Shown one piece after another: positions 1 to 12,559 of a stretch of 64,000 bases of DNA. A program made the position numbers and the translations under genes. Source of the stretch: Aedes albopictus (Eukaryota > Arthropoda > Insecta > Diptera > Culicidae); assembly GCF_035046485.1 (NCBI RefSeq), contig NC_085136.1, positions 323,606,175 through 323,670,174 on the forward strand, given 5' to 3'. The notes below the pieces were generated by a model that saw only the letters and a program-made list of their open reading frames with translations, ran no database searches and had not been told where the DNA came from. The stretch's first letter is position 1, and every line of letters starts with the position of its first letter.

Positions 1-650
1 GCATTTAAGAATGATTAGTGTTCTTAGAAGCTTTGAGTTTGCTCTAAACTTCGTATGTCTCTTGTGTTGGATCACTTAGAAGGATACTGTATTCGGCAAA
101 GCTGCTCAAACGACTAAGAGCTTTCACATAGAAAACTTATTAAATCGAGACTCAGTCTCTTTAAGGCACTTGTGTTCTTAAGAACTTCGTTGTATGTCTC
201 TTGCTCTGAATAACTTTCACATAAAAAAATAGTTCGAGTTCCACACACTACGTTGCGCTAGTTTTCTTAGAAGCTTTTAGCTTAGTCTCAACGTCGTATA
301 TCTTAAATTCTGGATCACTTAGAAAGATACTGCCTTTGGCAAAGCTGCTCAAACGACCAAGAGCTTTCACATAGAAAGTACGAGAGTCATTCATTACGTG
401 GAGCTAGTGTTCTTAGAAGCTTTGAGTTTACTCTAAACTTCGCATATCTCTTCTGTTGGATCACTTAGAAGGATACTGTCTTCGGCAAAGTTTCTCATAA
501 GACTGAATGCTTTCTCATAGAAAACAATTTACTCAAGATTAACTCACTGCATGGCGCTAGTGTTTTTAGGAGCTTCAAGTTTTTTTTTTCAAACATCGTA
601 TATCTCGTGTTCTGGATCGCTTTGAAGGATACTGTGTTACGTTTGTGAAT
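1..650. repeat. ~150-bp tandem repeat, about four diverged copies
   Basis: The block GGATCACTTAGAAGGATACT recurs at about 69, 312, 458 and 613, and a second block (TTCTTAGAAGCTTT) recurs about 50 bp before each. Spacings are about 243, 146 and 155 bp, so the basic unit is close to 150 bp and the first interval carries roughly 90 bp extra. No open reading frame persists through it. The array runs off the left window edge, so its true length is unknown. Confidence 0.75.
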
Positions 651-724
651 TTTCGTGAACATTTCGTCAGCTTATTTTGTATGTTATATTGTGGTTTGTA
701 ATCTGTCGGGCAGTGATCCAGTAC

Positions 725-1000
725 AAAATATGCAAGCCGTCCCCTAACACGGACATCAAAAGACAGACGGTCTTGTGTTGCTGCCCGAATCAGGAGGCCC
801 CCTTAGGATAAGAAATTCCTAGATAAAACACAAGCTGTGTAAGCAACTAATGCTGCGAACAAAAGGCAAACCACCAGAAAGATTACAGGATTGAAACCTC
901 GTCATCCTGGATTGCGGATTGGACTTTGTTATCCATTTGGTAACAGGGCAAGATTTACGTTCTGTGTTGCATGTTGTTAGTTCGCGTTGTTTTTGTGCAT
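725..1000 (+). repeat. Dispersed repeat, partner of 31300-31640
   Basis: Shared blocks in the same order as at 31.3-31.64 kb include CCCTAACA, GCATCAAA-like, GCCCCCTTRGGAT, AGAAATKCCTAGA, GCAACTAA-like and TGAAACCTCGTCATCC. The second copy is longer because it contains a palindromic insertion (31491-31572). No coding potential is recognised. It could be the end of a larger element, because CATTTGTAR-GTTC motifs follow both copies, but no boundaries can be proven. Confidence 0.55.
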
Positions 1001-1090
1001 TTGTAATGTTCCATTATGTTTTCCGTATCTAAATTCCCAAACGTGGGAACGGAAAAGAAAATGAGCACTTGTAGGGTTCTGACAACAGTG

Positions 1091-1324
1091 CACTCAGAAA
1101 TAAAAGTATGCACGGAATTACTATTATTTATGCATTTTGTATCCGCATCTCTCTCATTCTCTTTCTGTTTTCATGCTATCTGCCGTTTAGCTTGGGTTGA
1201 AGCGAAGTGATTTGTCAACCCAGACGAAGCAGCGGATAGCATGGAAACAGAAAGAGAGTGAGAGAAATGCGGGTACAAAATGCATAAATAATAGTAATTC
1301 TGTGTATACTTTTATTTCTGAGTG
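1091..1324. mobile_element. Foldback MITE, 234 bp
   Basis: The left arm starts CACTCAGAAATAAAAGTAT at 1091. The right arm ends with the complement (ACTTTTATTTCTGAGTG) at 1324. The arms are about 100 bp each and, compared by eye, differ at roughly one base in ten, leaving a loop of some 20-30 bp near 1195-1215. There is no transposase. No clean target duplication is visible, so the superfamily is not assigned. Confidence 0.75.
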
Positions 1325-1384
1325 TGGTCCGTATTGTGTCGCCCAACGTGGGACACGATGCATTTGTAGGGTTCCGTAAAACTT

Positions 1385-3436
1385 TTTTTTTAAACAACTG
1401 TCCTCGGCTAAATTGCAACATTACTAGGTGCCAGTGCACCCACTCTTCTCTTTCTCGTGTTTCTTTATAGAGGAGTAAGTAAGGAAAAAGAAAAAGCTGG
1501 ATACATTAATGCGCAGGGATATCGTAGCTACATATTATGTTGATATTTTAAACAAATGTTTGCAATTTATAACAGAAACGCATAATTTCATTTCAGTACA
1601 ACTACTATACTTACATACCTGCTTTATAATACCAGCAATCAACTTGGTAGAGGTCCCCACAAAAACGAAGGCCAAAACTAGTTGAAGAACACTTCCATAA
1701 ATTCAGAGCAGTATCGATCCACCACACAGCACAGCACTCGCCGTTAGAGAGGACCAGCAAAACTAGAATTCTATAATTGCAGTGCAAGTGTAGAGAAATA
1801 CCTGCATCATTGGCAGCGACCCTCGCCATTCCAAAACCACCTCAAAACTTCTCGAGAGTGTGAGTACCGAGTTGACTAAGAGCATCACACTCAGACATAT
1901 TGGGCTGCACCAACAACAACAACAAACCGGACAGCGGATAGACATGCAGTTCCGACCGACGATGATGATGGTGCTGACTTGCAACGATGGCAACTTATCC
2001 GTACATAACCTTTTCCTGCTTAGGTCTTAGGTACTATGGGTGGTGAGCCAGCCCCCCCAGTCGCACCCAGTAATGGAACGTCTTCACGGTTTCTTCGCTG
2101 GGTGATGTGTTGTTACCAAGCTAGCACAAAAACGTGCCAGTCGCCAGTGACGTTGGTCGTTGTTTTCCTTCAAGGATCGAATGGCCCTTCGGTTTGCATT
2201 ATTACGTGCGGTGGTGCTGTACGACGACGTCGTCGTCGTCGTCGTCGTAAGCACAATTGCACTCGTCGTCGTCGGTCTTCTAATAATAATAATAACATTA
2301 TGGAGAACGCCTGGCATCGCTGGCGCTGGAAGAACTTGACTCCTCTGGGAGTTGGTGGCAGAAGCAGTGCAGTGGATTGCACAAAGAGACGACCTATGTA
2401 CGCACGTCTTCTTCGTTGTCCGTGCGAATCAGGGTTGTCCATAACAGACGTTTTCAGAGCTATATATCCATCTTCTTCCGAAGTATCTCAAAACAAAATT
2501 TGAATTGAATAATCTATCATTTTGAATCGTTTAATGTATTGCACTGAAGTCAACGGACTGGGTGTGGGAATATCTCCTTCGGATTCTTCACCTCCATAAC
2601 TAACTATGATATGTTGTTGTTAAGGTTAACAACCGACCAACAACTTCGCCGAATCATTTTCAAGATCGAATGATCATTAGAATCCCGCTTCGTCATACTC
2701 CTATCATTAGCTGACTGAGAAATGCTTCTAGGACAGTGAAGTTCGTATTTCTGCGTTCCAGTTTTCCAATATTCGCAGTCAACAGTCCCCTTACTCTTCT
2801 TAAACATATCAACCCAGCCCTATCTCTGAGGTGGCTAATTTACTGCATCGCTGGGGGGCGGTGTTACGTTCACGACCCAAGCTCGTGCGGCGCACAAAAG
2901 CCAGCCACCACAGCGCGATAATAAATGCGAAACGATGACGATCGCATTAGAAAATAAATAACATTCAAGCAAAAGCACACATCATCGCAGGCAAACAATT
3001 CGAACCTGGACGACGGCAACGCCGACCGACGACAACGACTCCGAGAAGTTTCATTCGCACAACAAGCTGCGAAGGCCTTCCTGCGTCTACCATCAACTCT
3101 ACAGCAGACTGCGACTGGATTGGTAAAGAGAAACCGAACAATAATTTTCAATCTGCAAAATCACTCTTCGACTGAATTTCGGTGTGTACTGTGTGCCAAC
3201 AGCAACTGCAGAGCAGAAGTAAGTGGCAAAAAATACGGCACTGCTGGTGATGGGGCAAACACAAAAAAGCTCTCGTCGAATTTGGTGGGTTCGGAGTATT
3301 CCGAGCAGCAGCAGCAGGAGAGAAGAACCCACACTCAAGTGCCTGTCTCTGCGCAATAACCCCGCTACGGCTCTCGGGCTGAAGTACGTACAGGGCTGTT
3401 AGAGAATTTCCTAAGAGATGAGTGCAATTTCGTGTA
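1385..3436. other. Unique noncoding DNA with trinucleotide tracts
   Basis: No exon or repeat boundary is recognised. A (CGT)n tract lies at about 2221-2250 with a shorter one near 2262-2275, an (ATA)n tract near 2281-2295 and CAG repeats near 3305. Several frames stay open over these tracts only because of the trinucleotide bias (for example 2036-2503 plus, rich in Arg and Asn). I do not regard them as genes. Confidence 0.4.
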
Positions 3437-3782
3437 TACAGGTATACCTCGATTTAGTGGACCCTCGATTATATAGACCCTCGATTTTATGTACTTCGAT
3501 TTTATGTACATTCTACCTCGATTTTATGTACATTTTTAATGATATATTTTTTTTAATATTCAATCAGTTTAAAACTTGTAGTTTGTATCATGATGGCTTA
3601 TAATGCAGGGGTTTTTAGCCTTTTGACACGCGGAGCACAATTTTATAACAAAAAAAAATGTTTTGTGGAGCACCCATATTAGCGCCGAAGCATACCTCAT
3701 GACATACTTAGTTCTATATATTTACCGTAATCTCATACTTCCCTTTCTGACTTCATCTTTTAAATAAATATCCCTAGCGGAG

Positions 3783-3997
3783 TATCCACTTATCCGCGAT
3801 CGGTAATGGCGGCGGCGGGAATATACAATCGGTTCGGAATTTGACATTTTTTGGGGGAAAGTCAAAACAGTTTCGTTCTCCTCCTCCCCCTTCATCCACC
3901 GATCGGTTGCGCCAACCGATTGCGATCCCCACGAAACGTCAAAATTCAAATCGGTTGATGCCCGCCGCCGCCCTTACCGCTCGCGGATAAGTGGATA
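3783..3997. mobile_element. TA-flanked MITE inside the pogo-like element
   Basis: Inverted ends TATCCACTTATCCGCGA (3783) and its complement (ending 3997) are followed internally by CGGTAATGGCGGCGG and the complementary GC-rich block. TA occurs at both extremities. At about 215 bp it can form a hairpin with a GC-rich stem. There is no coding content. Confidence 0.75.
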
Positions 3998-4163
3998 TGG
4001 GGTGATTTTCAGGCGATATTTTTAACATATCTCTTAGCAATGACAACATTTTTGGCGGATGCATGCAAACTGCTCATTCGCCAGACTTTCCCTCAATGTT
4101 TTCTAACAAACTTTTTTCAATATTTCTTATGACTTCCTCACCGAGAATTGTATTATGATAGGT

Positions 4164-4374
4164 ATTCTTTATTACACCAACGAACCTAACCTCAAAATGA
4201 CTGACAATTCACAGGTCATTTTGACAGATGCAACATGAGCATGAAAAGGACGGCAACAAGATCGATAAAGTAGAATAAATGATCCGTCTTTTTCCAGCAT
4301 GTGTGTGGTCTGTCAAATTGACCTCAGAAGTGTCAAACATTTTCATGGCTAGCTTTGTTGGTGTAGTGAAGAAT
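4164..4374. mobile_element. Short TIR element around ACACCAAC
   Basis: ATTCTTTATTACACCAAC at 4164 is matched by the complement of GTTGGTGTAGTGAAGAAT ending near 4374, with further weaker pairing inward. No unambiguous target duplication is seen. It is probably a MITE of about 210 bp, superfamily unassigned. Confidence 0.5.
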
Positions 4375-4487
4375 TTTCGGTAGATGCCCGCGGATTGAAT
4401 TCCAAAATTTGTAGTAAATTCTATAAAAAGGTAATTTTAATGCTTCGGCTGATTACTGACAAGATGTGTGATAAATTATTTTTAGTG

Positions 4488-4936
4488 CACACCTAGAAAA
4501 TATCATGTAATTTTAAGTGTCCTGAACCTGACATATACGAGCATCTTCAAAAACACAAATTTAGAGGTTGTAACATGTAAATTTACGTCTTTCAAGACAT
4601 TCCAAAATAAAACATATTTTTTCTTAGCGTCTAGCAATCGCTAAAACCTATTTGACAGATAAAACATGGAAAAGAAAAATATTGTCATGCATGGGATTCG
4701 AACACCGGATCTGCTGATCGTGAGCCACGTCGCTTACCTCTCGGCTATTTCACCGAGTTAGAAGGTGGTTGATGAACGTGATACTGATTCTACGTTTCTG
4801 GTGAAACGGATTTGTTGACATCTAACGCAACCAACCAGCACTTACTTGATGCGAGTCCAATTTGTGATTCAGTCTTGAAAACGTTTACGTGTTTTGGTGA
4901 TTCCGTTTCGTGGAAATTTCAGAATTTTTAAGTGTG
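4488..4936 (-). mobile_element. MITE carrying a tRNA-like segment, copy 1
   Basis: Imperfect terminal inverted repeats start CACACCTAGAAAA (4488) and, from the other end, CACACTTAAAAATTCTG. The same dinucleotide (TG) flanks both ends. On the minus strand, 4686-4759 resembles a tRNA: an A-box-like TAGCCGAGAGGTAAG and a B box GTTCGAATCCC. The whole 449 bp is matched by the inverted copy at 53949-54391, including sequence on both sides of the tRNA part, so the tRNA-like region is an internal passenger rather than a SINE head at one end. Whether Pol III transcribes it is unknown. Confidence 0.7.
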
Positions 4937-4979
4937 TGCTGTCATGGTAGAATCAGAGCTAGTTGTTCAAGGTTCCCCG

Positions 4980-7130
4980 ATTTCAGCGTCCCTTGTACAT
5001 TACCAATGATAAATTCCTGGAGGAATCTTTGAAAGAACCGCTTGGCAATCATTGAAGGAACTGCTGGAACAACTTCTAAAAGAATCCATAGAACAACTTT
5101 TGAAGAAATACCTGTCTTCCAGCCTTTCCATAGAAATCCTCCGTAGAGATCTGCAAAATCTGAAGAAAAATTTCTGAAGCAATCCTTGGAGCAATTTCTA
5201 GAAATGAAATGTCTTGTAGCAATATCTACAGGGATGTGAATAAATTTGGGAATCCTTAATAACAATTATCTCTCGTAGAATTTCTAAAGCAATCCATAAA
5301 GACAGTTCTTTCGAAAGCTTCTGAATTTTTTTTTAAAAAGTTTTGAGTTTCTAATCTTAATTTATCCGTGAATCATATTCTAAAAGTTCATGGAATCTTT
5401 TTGAGAAACTTTAAGGAAGGTTTTCTAGATGAATACTTTCAAAAAATCTGAAGGAATCTCTATTAAAGATTTCTAAATAACATTCTAAAGACTAGAGGAA
5501 TCCCCATTTTATTTTGTGAAAATAAAATCTTACTGATTTTTTTTCGGATTTACAGGATGAATTATCGAAGTAAGTCTATGGGCAGCTTCCAAAGATTTTT
5601 TCAGGAACTTGTCAAAGATTTGTTAAACGAATCCTAGGATGGATTTCAGCAAGGATCCATGAAAAAAATATTGAATAATTATCTATGGAAGATTTTTTCA
5701 AAGTAATGGAGAAATTTGTAAAGAAATCTCTGGAAGAAAGTCAATAGATGTTTTTGAAGAAATTATTAGTTGAATATATAAGAAAAACCATGGGAGATTT
5801 TCTTAAGGAATCCCCAGGGTAGTTTCTACAGGAATCTCTGCAAAAAATTCCCGAATGGATCTCACATTTTTTAATGAGTCCCTGGAGGAATTTCTAGAGA
5901 AATCCCAGGAAGATTTTCTGACAGAAATTCAGATTTAAAAAATCCCTGGAGCAATTTTTAAAGCAAACCCCGGAGAATGTTTTGAAAAAAATCCTTGGGG
6001 GCTCGTTTGAGAGAATGCTTAATTTTCGGAGGATTTTTCGGAAAAAAAAAATCTTAAAAGGTCTCGAAAAAAGGTAAATCTCTGAAGGATTTTCTGAAGA
6101 AAATCCCTGGAGGAATTCCTACAAATAATACATAACTCATTCTGAAACTTCTGGAGAAATCACCAGTGACTAGTAGAATTTCTGTAGAAATTGGAAGTTG
6201 CTGTGAGAATTTCTGGTGAAATCCTTGGAAGAATTTCCAAAGTAACCCCAGTTCAAATTTTTTAAGGAACTCTTAAAACATTTTCTGAAAAAAAGTTTCT
6301 GAAGGCATCATTGAAAATTTTATCAAAGGAATCTGTAGTAGGCTGTAGAAGGCATTGACTTAGGATAGAGATTAGGGTTGACATTAGACTGGCTTACAAT
6401 GTAATAAACCACTGAAATAGCAATACGTGTAATTATTACTATAGAATCTCTGGAGAAATTTCCAAATGAATCCTAGAAATTTTTTTGAAAAAATCCGTGA
6501 AAGATTTTTTGGCCGAATACTTGGACAAGTTTCCGCAAACCAAAATATAAAGATGTTTTACAAGAATTTCCGAAGAAATTTTTGGTAGTTTTTCTAAAGA
6601 AATTTCTAAAAAAAATTCTCCGAACGAATGCCTACAGAAATTTATGAATAAATAACTGGAGGAAATTCTGAAGTAATCCCTGGGCGAATTTCTCATACAA
6701 TTTCTGAAATGGTCTGTGAACAATCATGTAGGAATTGATGAAGAATTCTTGTCAAATTTCGTTAAATAATTCTTTGTGACTCTTCTAAAGAAACACATGG
6801 AAGATTTTCTGAAATATTCTGTAACATGTTGATTTGAGGTGGTGGGTTTTATTCGGAGGCCGAAAATTCTGGGTTCACTCAATCATATTTAACACTTCAG
6901 AATTGCAACAAAAGGCGACTGAGTAGATAGCGGCAAAGGCCAACTCTACTCATACAGAAAGATCTTTCGGCAAATACAGCACAACCAGTATAAACCACGT
7001 TCTATCAAGTGCTTGTCACAAATCTCTAAATTTCCGAAGGAATCGCTTGAGGAATTTCAGATGGAATCCCTGGAGGAATTTATGAAGCAATTCGTAAACA
7101 AATTCCAGAGTAAATAAATTGTCAGAGACA
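4980..7130. repeat. Degenerate GGAATTTCTGGA-type repeat field
   Basis: The stretch is built from diverged short motifs around GGAATTTCT, GAAATCCCTGGAG and AATTTCTGAAG, the same family that is much cleaner at 55850-57890. Related stretches lie at 12.4 kb, 16.6-18.3 kb, 27.5-28.5 kb, 38.4-39.9 kb and 60.1-60.4 kb. Short minus-strand frames here (for example 4942-5265) are by-products of the repeat. It lies inside the pogo-like element. Confidence 0.6.
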
Positions 7131-7281
7131 TTTTCAAAAAAAACCCTGATTGAATTTCTGATTTTTTTTTCATTTTTTTGGGACATTTATGCAAATAGCG
7201 TTATTGTGTATGTCCAGGTTGAAAATATTGGCTTTAACATCAACCATACATAGTTTTGAAGACAAAAGATTTCGATCGTAA

Positions 7282-7430
7282 GGGAACGTAATCGACCATT
7301 TTCAACCCCCCCCCCCTCCTCCGTATGTCACACTTTTTGTATTGGACCTCTGAATTTTTTGTATGGGTCGTCACACTTTGCTGAACCCCCCCTCCCCCCT
7401 CAAAGCGTGACGTAATTTATGGACGTTCCC
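7282..7430. mobile_element. TAA-flanked MITE with C-tracts (Harbinger-like)
   Basis: GGGAACG at 7282 is matched by CGTTCCC ending 7430, and TAA stands on each side (7279-7281, 7431-7433). A three-base TWA duplication is the PIF/Harbinger hallmark. The interior has two poly-C tracts and GTCACACTTT blocks in mirrored arrangement. It shares organisation with 40222-40377 and, more loosely, 59382-59559. Confidence 0.65.
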
Positions 7431-7823
7431 TAACAACATACATAGCGGGATAGTGGTTTATTCGTTATTTGGCGAGAATTACTAATATATGCCAGAACCT
7501 CTGAGCCTTTTATCGAAAACTCAGTTTTCATGAAGTTTTTATATGTTTTTGTACATTTTGGTATAAAATTTAAATAAAAATAAAATAAAAAAATTGCTTC
7601 GATTTTATGTAAAATTCGATTTTATAGACATTTCAAAAACTGAAATGTCCACTAAATCGAGGTATACCTGTACTTTTCAACGTCGAAAAATTGATTCAAT
7701 CTTCACAAAATCTAGACTGCTTTTTCGAATTAGTATTGTTTACAAACCGACTCGTTCCCAAGCACCGAGTACTTTCGATTCATTAAGTTGAATTTTACTG
7801 CTATATAATACAGCAAAAGCGGT

Positions 7824-10800
7824 TTAGTTAATAAAATAAATTACTTTTCTCCCGTCGGTGAAATGTAAACAACAAGTTGTCATACGCAGCATGCTGCAAT
7901 TCTGCTTGGACAGATTTGTTAGATACTTCGCCACCCCTAGAGATGGCTCAGTACAATACAATTTTGTTTGACGACATGACTCCAAACTATTCCAGTATTG
8001 TTTGTGCTGAGTGGCAGCCCAGGTGTCAATCTGAAGCTTTACCCAACACTTGGATACCGGAAGAGCTGGCTCAGGGCCAATGAAGTCATGTGATGCTCCA
8101 GTGCGAGCTAACTCATCAGCCAATTCATTTCCAGCGATGGAAGAATGGCCAGGTACCCATACAAGGTGAACAGCGTTTGCTGAATTCAGCTCCACGATTT
8201 TAGTTCGACAAGCGGTAACTTTCTTCGACCTGGAGTTGGCCGAAGCAAGTGCTTTAATAGCAGCCTGGCTATCTGAACAGAAGTATATTACTTTGCCCAT
8301 TACGTGCTGCTGAAGTGCTGATTGCACTCCGCACATAAGAGCAAAGATTTCGGCTTGAAAAACGGTGCAGTGCCTACCAAGTGAGTAAGACTGATACAGC
8401 CTTAGCTCACGAGAATAAACACCAGCACCTGCTCGACCTCCGAGAAGGGAGCCATCAACATACGATGCCGTCTGAAATACTTCTCTCCAGATTACCAGAT
8501 GTCAACTCTTCCCGGGAAGGGAATTTCCTGGAAAATGTCCTATATGGAAAATTACTAGCAATTGCAAGATCACTTGGAGCAAGGACAATTTTGTCCCAAT
8601 TCACCAAAATTGAAAACAACGAGGTGTGTGTTGATGTGCGATTCACAGGAGTTTTCTCTAGTAAACCGAGTACCCGTAACCGGTAAGTGCAAGAAAGTGC
8701 TTCTTGTTTGAGATGAATGAGTAGTGAAGCAACGTCAAAGAGAACTTCGAGCGCTGCCGTGGGAGTGGAAGAGAACGCTCCAGACATCGCCATTAAGCAC
8801 ATCCTTTGCAGATGGCCTAACTTTGATTGGATCGTTCTCATTTCGCTCTTTTGCCACCACACAAGACATCCATATGCCAATATTGGCCGAACAACAGTTG
8901 TGTAGACTCATTTGATATACTTGGGTTTAAGACCCCAAGTTGTATCAAAGGTACGCTGGCATTGCGTGAAGGCCATACAAGCTTTCTTGATTCTGAACTC
9001 AATGTGAGGTGTTCAGGAAAGCTGGGAATCAAGAATAACTCCAACGTACTTCACCTGTTCAGATTTCAGAATCGAAGAGACGCAAAGGTCGAACTCCATT
9101 ACGGTTTCGCCTTTCCGTGAAAAGAACAATAGATGTTTTACTCGAATTTACCGAAAGGCCATATTGGCGACACCACCCTTCAACTACCTGAAGGACGCTT
9201 TGCATCAGATTGAAAAAGGGATTGCGTTGGCAAAACCATAAGCACTAAACCACCCGCTATTATTAAGTTGCTTCAATGCGAATCTGCTACGAGAACCCAC
9301 AAAAGCGGCGACAAGACTCCCCCTTGGGGGCATCCACAAACACTCAGTTTCCTAACCCCTGCTTGACGCAATGTCGAGAAGAGATGTCGGGTTTTGAGCA
9401 TTTGGTGAATCCAATTGGAAATCATTGCAGACATGCCATGATCCCGTTCGCCTTCCAATATGGCATCGAAAGGCACGTTGTCAAAGGCACTCTCGATATC
9501 TAAGAAAACACCCAAGCAGGATTGCTTTTGAGCGAATGCCTTCTCGATATCGTAAACAATCTTGTGTAGAAGAGTCACCAGATTGGTAGGCATGTTGGTT
9601 CACATGAAGAGGCACGTTGGCCAGATGAACATCACGGATGTGATGATCCACAATGCGTTCTAAGCATTTCAGAAGAAAAGAGGTCAAACTGATAGGTATG
9701 AAACTCTTTGCTTCGTCATACGACGCACGACCCACTTTCGGGATGAACTTTACAGTAATATCCCGCCAAGATTTGGGAACATACCCTATTGCATAACTGT
9801 AGTTTTGTTTAAAAACATGTTTGAAATAATCAAATTCCTTCTGAAATAGGATAAGTCCCATCTGCCCCAAGAGATTTGAAAAGAGCAAAACTATTCACAA
9901 ACCCACTCAATCGATTCTATAGTTACAATACTCCGGGCCAAAGCCAGAGAATCATAACTACAAGAAAAGACATCAGGTTCAGCCGAAGATGTAATATCCA
10001 CACATCCGGGGAAGTGTTTGCTGAATAAGCATTCCAGAACTTCCTCAGAGGAAGTGAAATCGCCATTTGGCAAACGAAGTTCGTTCACTCGAAAATCCTT
10101 AGATTTCGCAAGGATTTTGTTTAACCGACTGACTTCACTCAAACTGGAAAAAAATGTACAAAGGTTTTTCAACCGGATCGTTCTGCAGACCAAAGAGCTT
10201 TCTTGTAGGCCTTGCGAGCCGACCTGAAAGCCTCCGAACCAGCCGAACGTCGTCTGTTCCAACTCTTTCTACATTGTTTCCTGAGTTTCGCCAGATCAGA
10301 GTTCCACCAAGGGGTTCCTCTTGTGATCTTCACAGACCGTATAGGGCATGCTTCTTCAAAAGCTTCCATGATGAAAGTCGTTTTAGTATCTACGGCATCA
10401 TCTAAATCACTTGGAGTGTCAATGGATGATGAGTATCCATGAAATTTGGCCGCAATCATATCAGTAAAGAGATTCCAGTTGGTTGACCGAGGATTCCTAA
10501 ACGGCATGGTTTGCGCAGTAATATTCACATGTTCAAAAAGGATGTAGCGATGGTCAGATATAGGTTCTTCATCTGATGCGTGCCAATTGGTCAGCTCGTG
10601 ACTAATTCTGCTAGAGCAAAGCGTTATGTCTAATACTTCCTCTTTGGCAGATATCATGAAGGTTGCCTATGTTAAGTAATCCAGGATCTGTACTGACTCC
10701 AACAAACTGGAGCCTCTCAAGTTAATGTCTGAGCTGCCCCAGATGATATGGTGAGCATTAGCATCACTGCCAACAATTAGCGGAAGGCCTTTTGAAGTAT

Positions 10801-11130
10801 GCAATGACTTGTTTGAAAGCATCCGTGTGGGATGGTTCATCATGCGGTAAATAAACGGAACTATAGACGTATTTCCTGTTGAGGTTTCCAACGGATACAT
10901 AAATTGTGACAGCACATACATCTCTGGTGGTTAATTCAGAGACGAGTGTAGCAACGATTGCGTTGTTGACGAGCACACAAGCTCGAGGCATGACATGTGA
11001 GTTTGCCATTTCATTTTTTATTGAAAGTAGCAAATACCGGGTTCACAAGGTTTCCCAGATAGAAATTCCCCCTACTGAAGTAGGGTTCTTGGACTAAGGC
11101 AACTTGGGTGTGCCGGGAATTTAATTCAGG
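7824..11130 (-). pseudogene. Loa/Lian-clade non-LTR retrotransposon, defective
   Basis: Reading the minus strand downward from 11130: an AP-type endonuclease (VQEPYF near 11085, GSDANAHHIIWGSSDIN near 10770, SDHRYI near 10555, GTPWWNSDLAKLRKQCR near 10310); an RT (VPKSWRDITVKFIPK near 9770, FLDIESAFDNVPFD near 9500, CPQGGVLSPLLW near 9320); the post-RT segment YGCLVWWQK (8875); and RNase H (YVDGSLLGGRAGAGVYS near 8450, QAEIFALMCGV near 8340, DSQAAIKAL near 8270, GNELADELAR near 8120). EN-RT-RNase H in one line fits Loa elements such as mosquito Lian. It is broken: frameshifts near 10800 and 8480, stops, and loss of the YxDD catalytic box near 9225 by an internal deletion. Both termini look truncated. 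Confidence 0.88.
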
Positions 11131-12559
11131 TCGTGCCGGAAATAGACGTGGACTAGACGGAAACAGAATTCGAGGGACAATTATTCAATCTTATTATTTT
11201 AAGGATAATTTAGCTTTTTCACAGTATTTTCTTACATGGTTATTTATAAATAAGTAATTGATGCCAAATTGGACATGAGGCATTAGACTAGGTACAAGAA
11301 TAAACTCGATCATTATTGGTTGGTGCTTAGTTAGATGGGAATTGGATAAAAACCCTACATATAAATCTGAAACGATAGCCATCGACTTATGGCAAATTGT
11401 GAATGCTTGGATAAAACCACGAAAACATCAAAACCCCAGAACAGATGTAACAGCCCTGCCTGCAAACGCGTCTGCTCGCGGTGCGGTCCTTCTGAATGTG
11501 TATTGTTTGTTTTTTTTTTTTCGATCGCAAATAGGTTTTTGCCTGAATCACCAGTACACGACCGACGACGATTACTACGCGATTACACAGCCAAGTGCCT
11601 GGCACTTTGCCTTGCTGTTGTGCTGGTATTGCTGAATCGTATTAGTTGGCTTTGACCATGACTCAGTTCAAAGCGCGGCAGTGCTGACTGGCACGAGGAT
11701 GATCCAATGGCCTTTCGACTACTAATCGAAACAGCCAGCCAGCAGAACTAAGGCACCGTCGTCATCGTCGTCGTCCGTTTGGCGTCATGGTCATTCGTTT
11801 TGAAGCAGCGCAACAAAAAGCTCCTCGTGTGCTTAAATGGTGGTGGTGTGGACTGTGGTGGTACTGATGGTTACTGCGCTGCCTAGCTGTGCACCAATTT
11901 CTGCAAACTGCAGCAGCAGCAGCAGCAACCATGACTTCAGCTCTCCGGTCGAGTCGTCGAGGTTGGTTCGGGCGCGAGGAGAGATGATTTATCGTGCTGA
12001 CTGTCATAAATTTTACAACTATATATGCAGCAACACATGCCCGCCGTCCCATCCCAATCCAGGGTGGAGCTGTTCACTGGCTTTTCTGGTGTATCGGATC
12101 TGGCTGGGATCCAGGAACAAAGCAGCGTTACTGAGCAAGGGAGCTTTGTAGTAATACGTACTGGAGTTCCCCATCAGCCCTCGCAAAGTTTTTGTCGTCC
12201 TAGTTAACAGATTGTTGTGAGTCAAGATTTGATTGATCGGCTGTGTATAGAAGGTATAGTTGCTGAAACTCTTTAAAACATTTTAGTCCGAACTTTGAAA
12301 GGGCATTTTTACATGTATGGTTTTGGTTCCTTATTGAGCATATGGCATCCTACTCAAAACAGAGGATTGATGTTTTTTGTTTTGTTTCTTATTTTTGTGT
12401 TTGAAAAAGTTCTAGAGAAATTATTCAACAATTTCTAGTCGACTTCCTTGAGGAATTACTTAAGGCAACTTTAAGAAAGAAGCTCCAAGTTAAGTTAAAT
12501 TTCAGCAGAATTCATGAAATAATTTCTTAAGTATTCTATGACGATTGAATGTCTTAAAA
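11131..12559. other. Unique noncoding DNA, (CAG)n tract
   Basis: No exon recognised. A (CAG)n run lies at about 11909-11930 and CGT-type triplets near 11760-11780. A weak GGAATTT-type repeat appears at 12410-12535. Short frames through the triplet runs have low-complexity translations. Confidence 0.35.

Larger units (their letters stand above)
3439..7670. mobile_element. Pogo/Tigger-like TIR element, composite, 4.2 kb
   Basis: The left end is CAGGTATACCTCGATTTAGT at 3439. The exact complement ends at 7670. TA dinucleotides flank both ends (3437-3438, 7671-7672). CAG-starting TIRs with TA duplication fit the pogo/Tigger group of the Tc1/mariner superfamily, and Tigger TIRs also contain an ATACCTCG core. 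Subterminal CTCGATTTTATGTAC motifs repeat at both ends. I find no transposase or DDE frame inside. The interior holds at least four other repeats, so this is a non-autonomous element swollen by later insertions. Confidence 0.75.

Noticed and set aside
2036..2503. 155-aa plus-strand frame with Arg and Asn runs
   Set aside because: Driven by CGT and AAT triplet tracts. No domain, no splice context, overlapping frames on the other strand.
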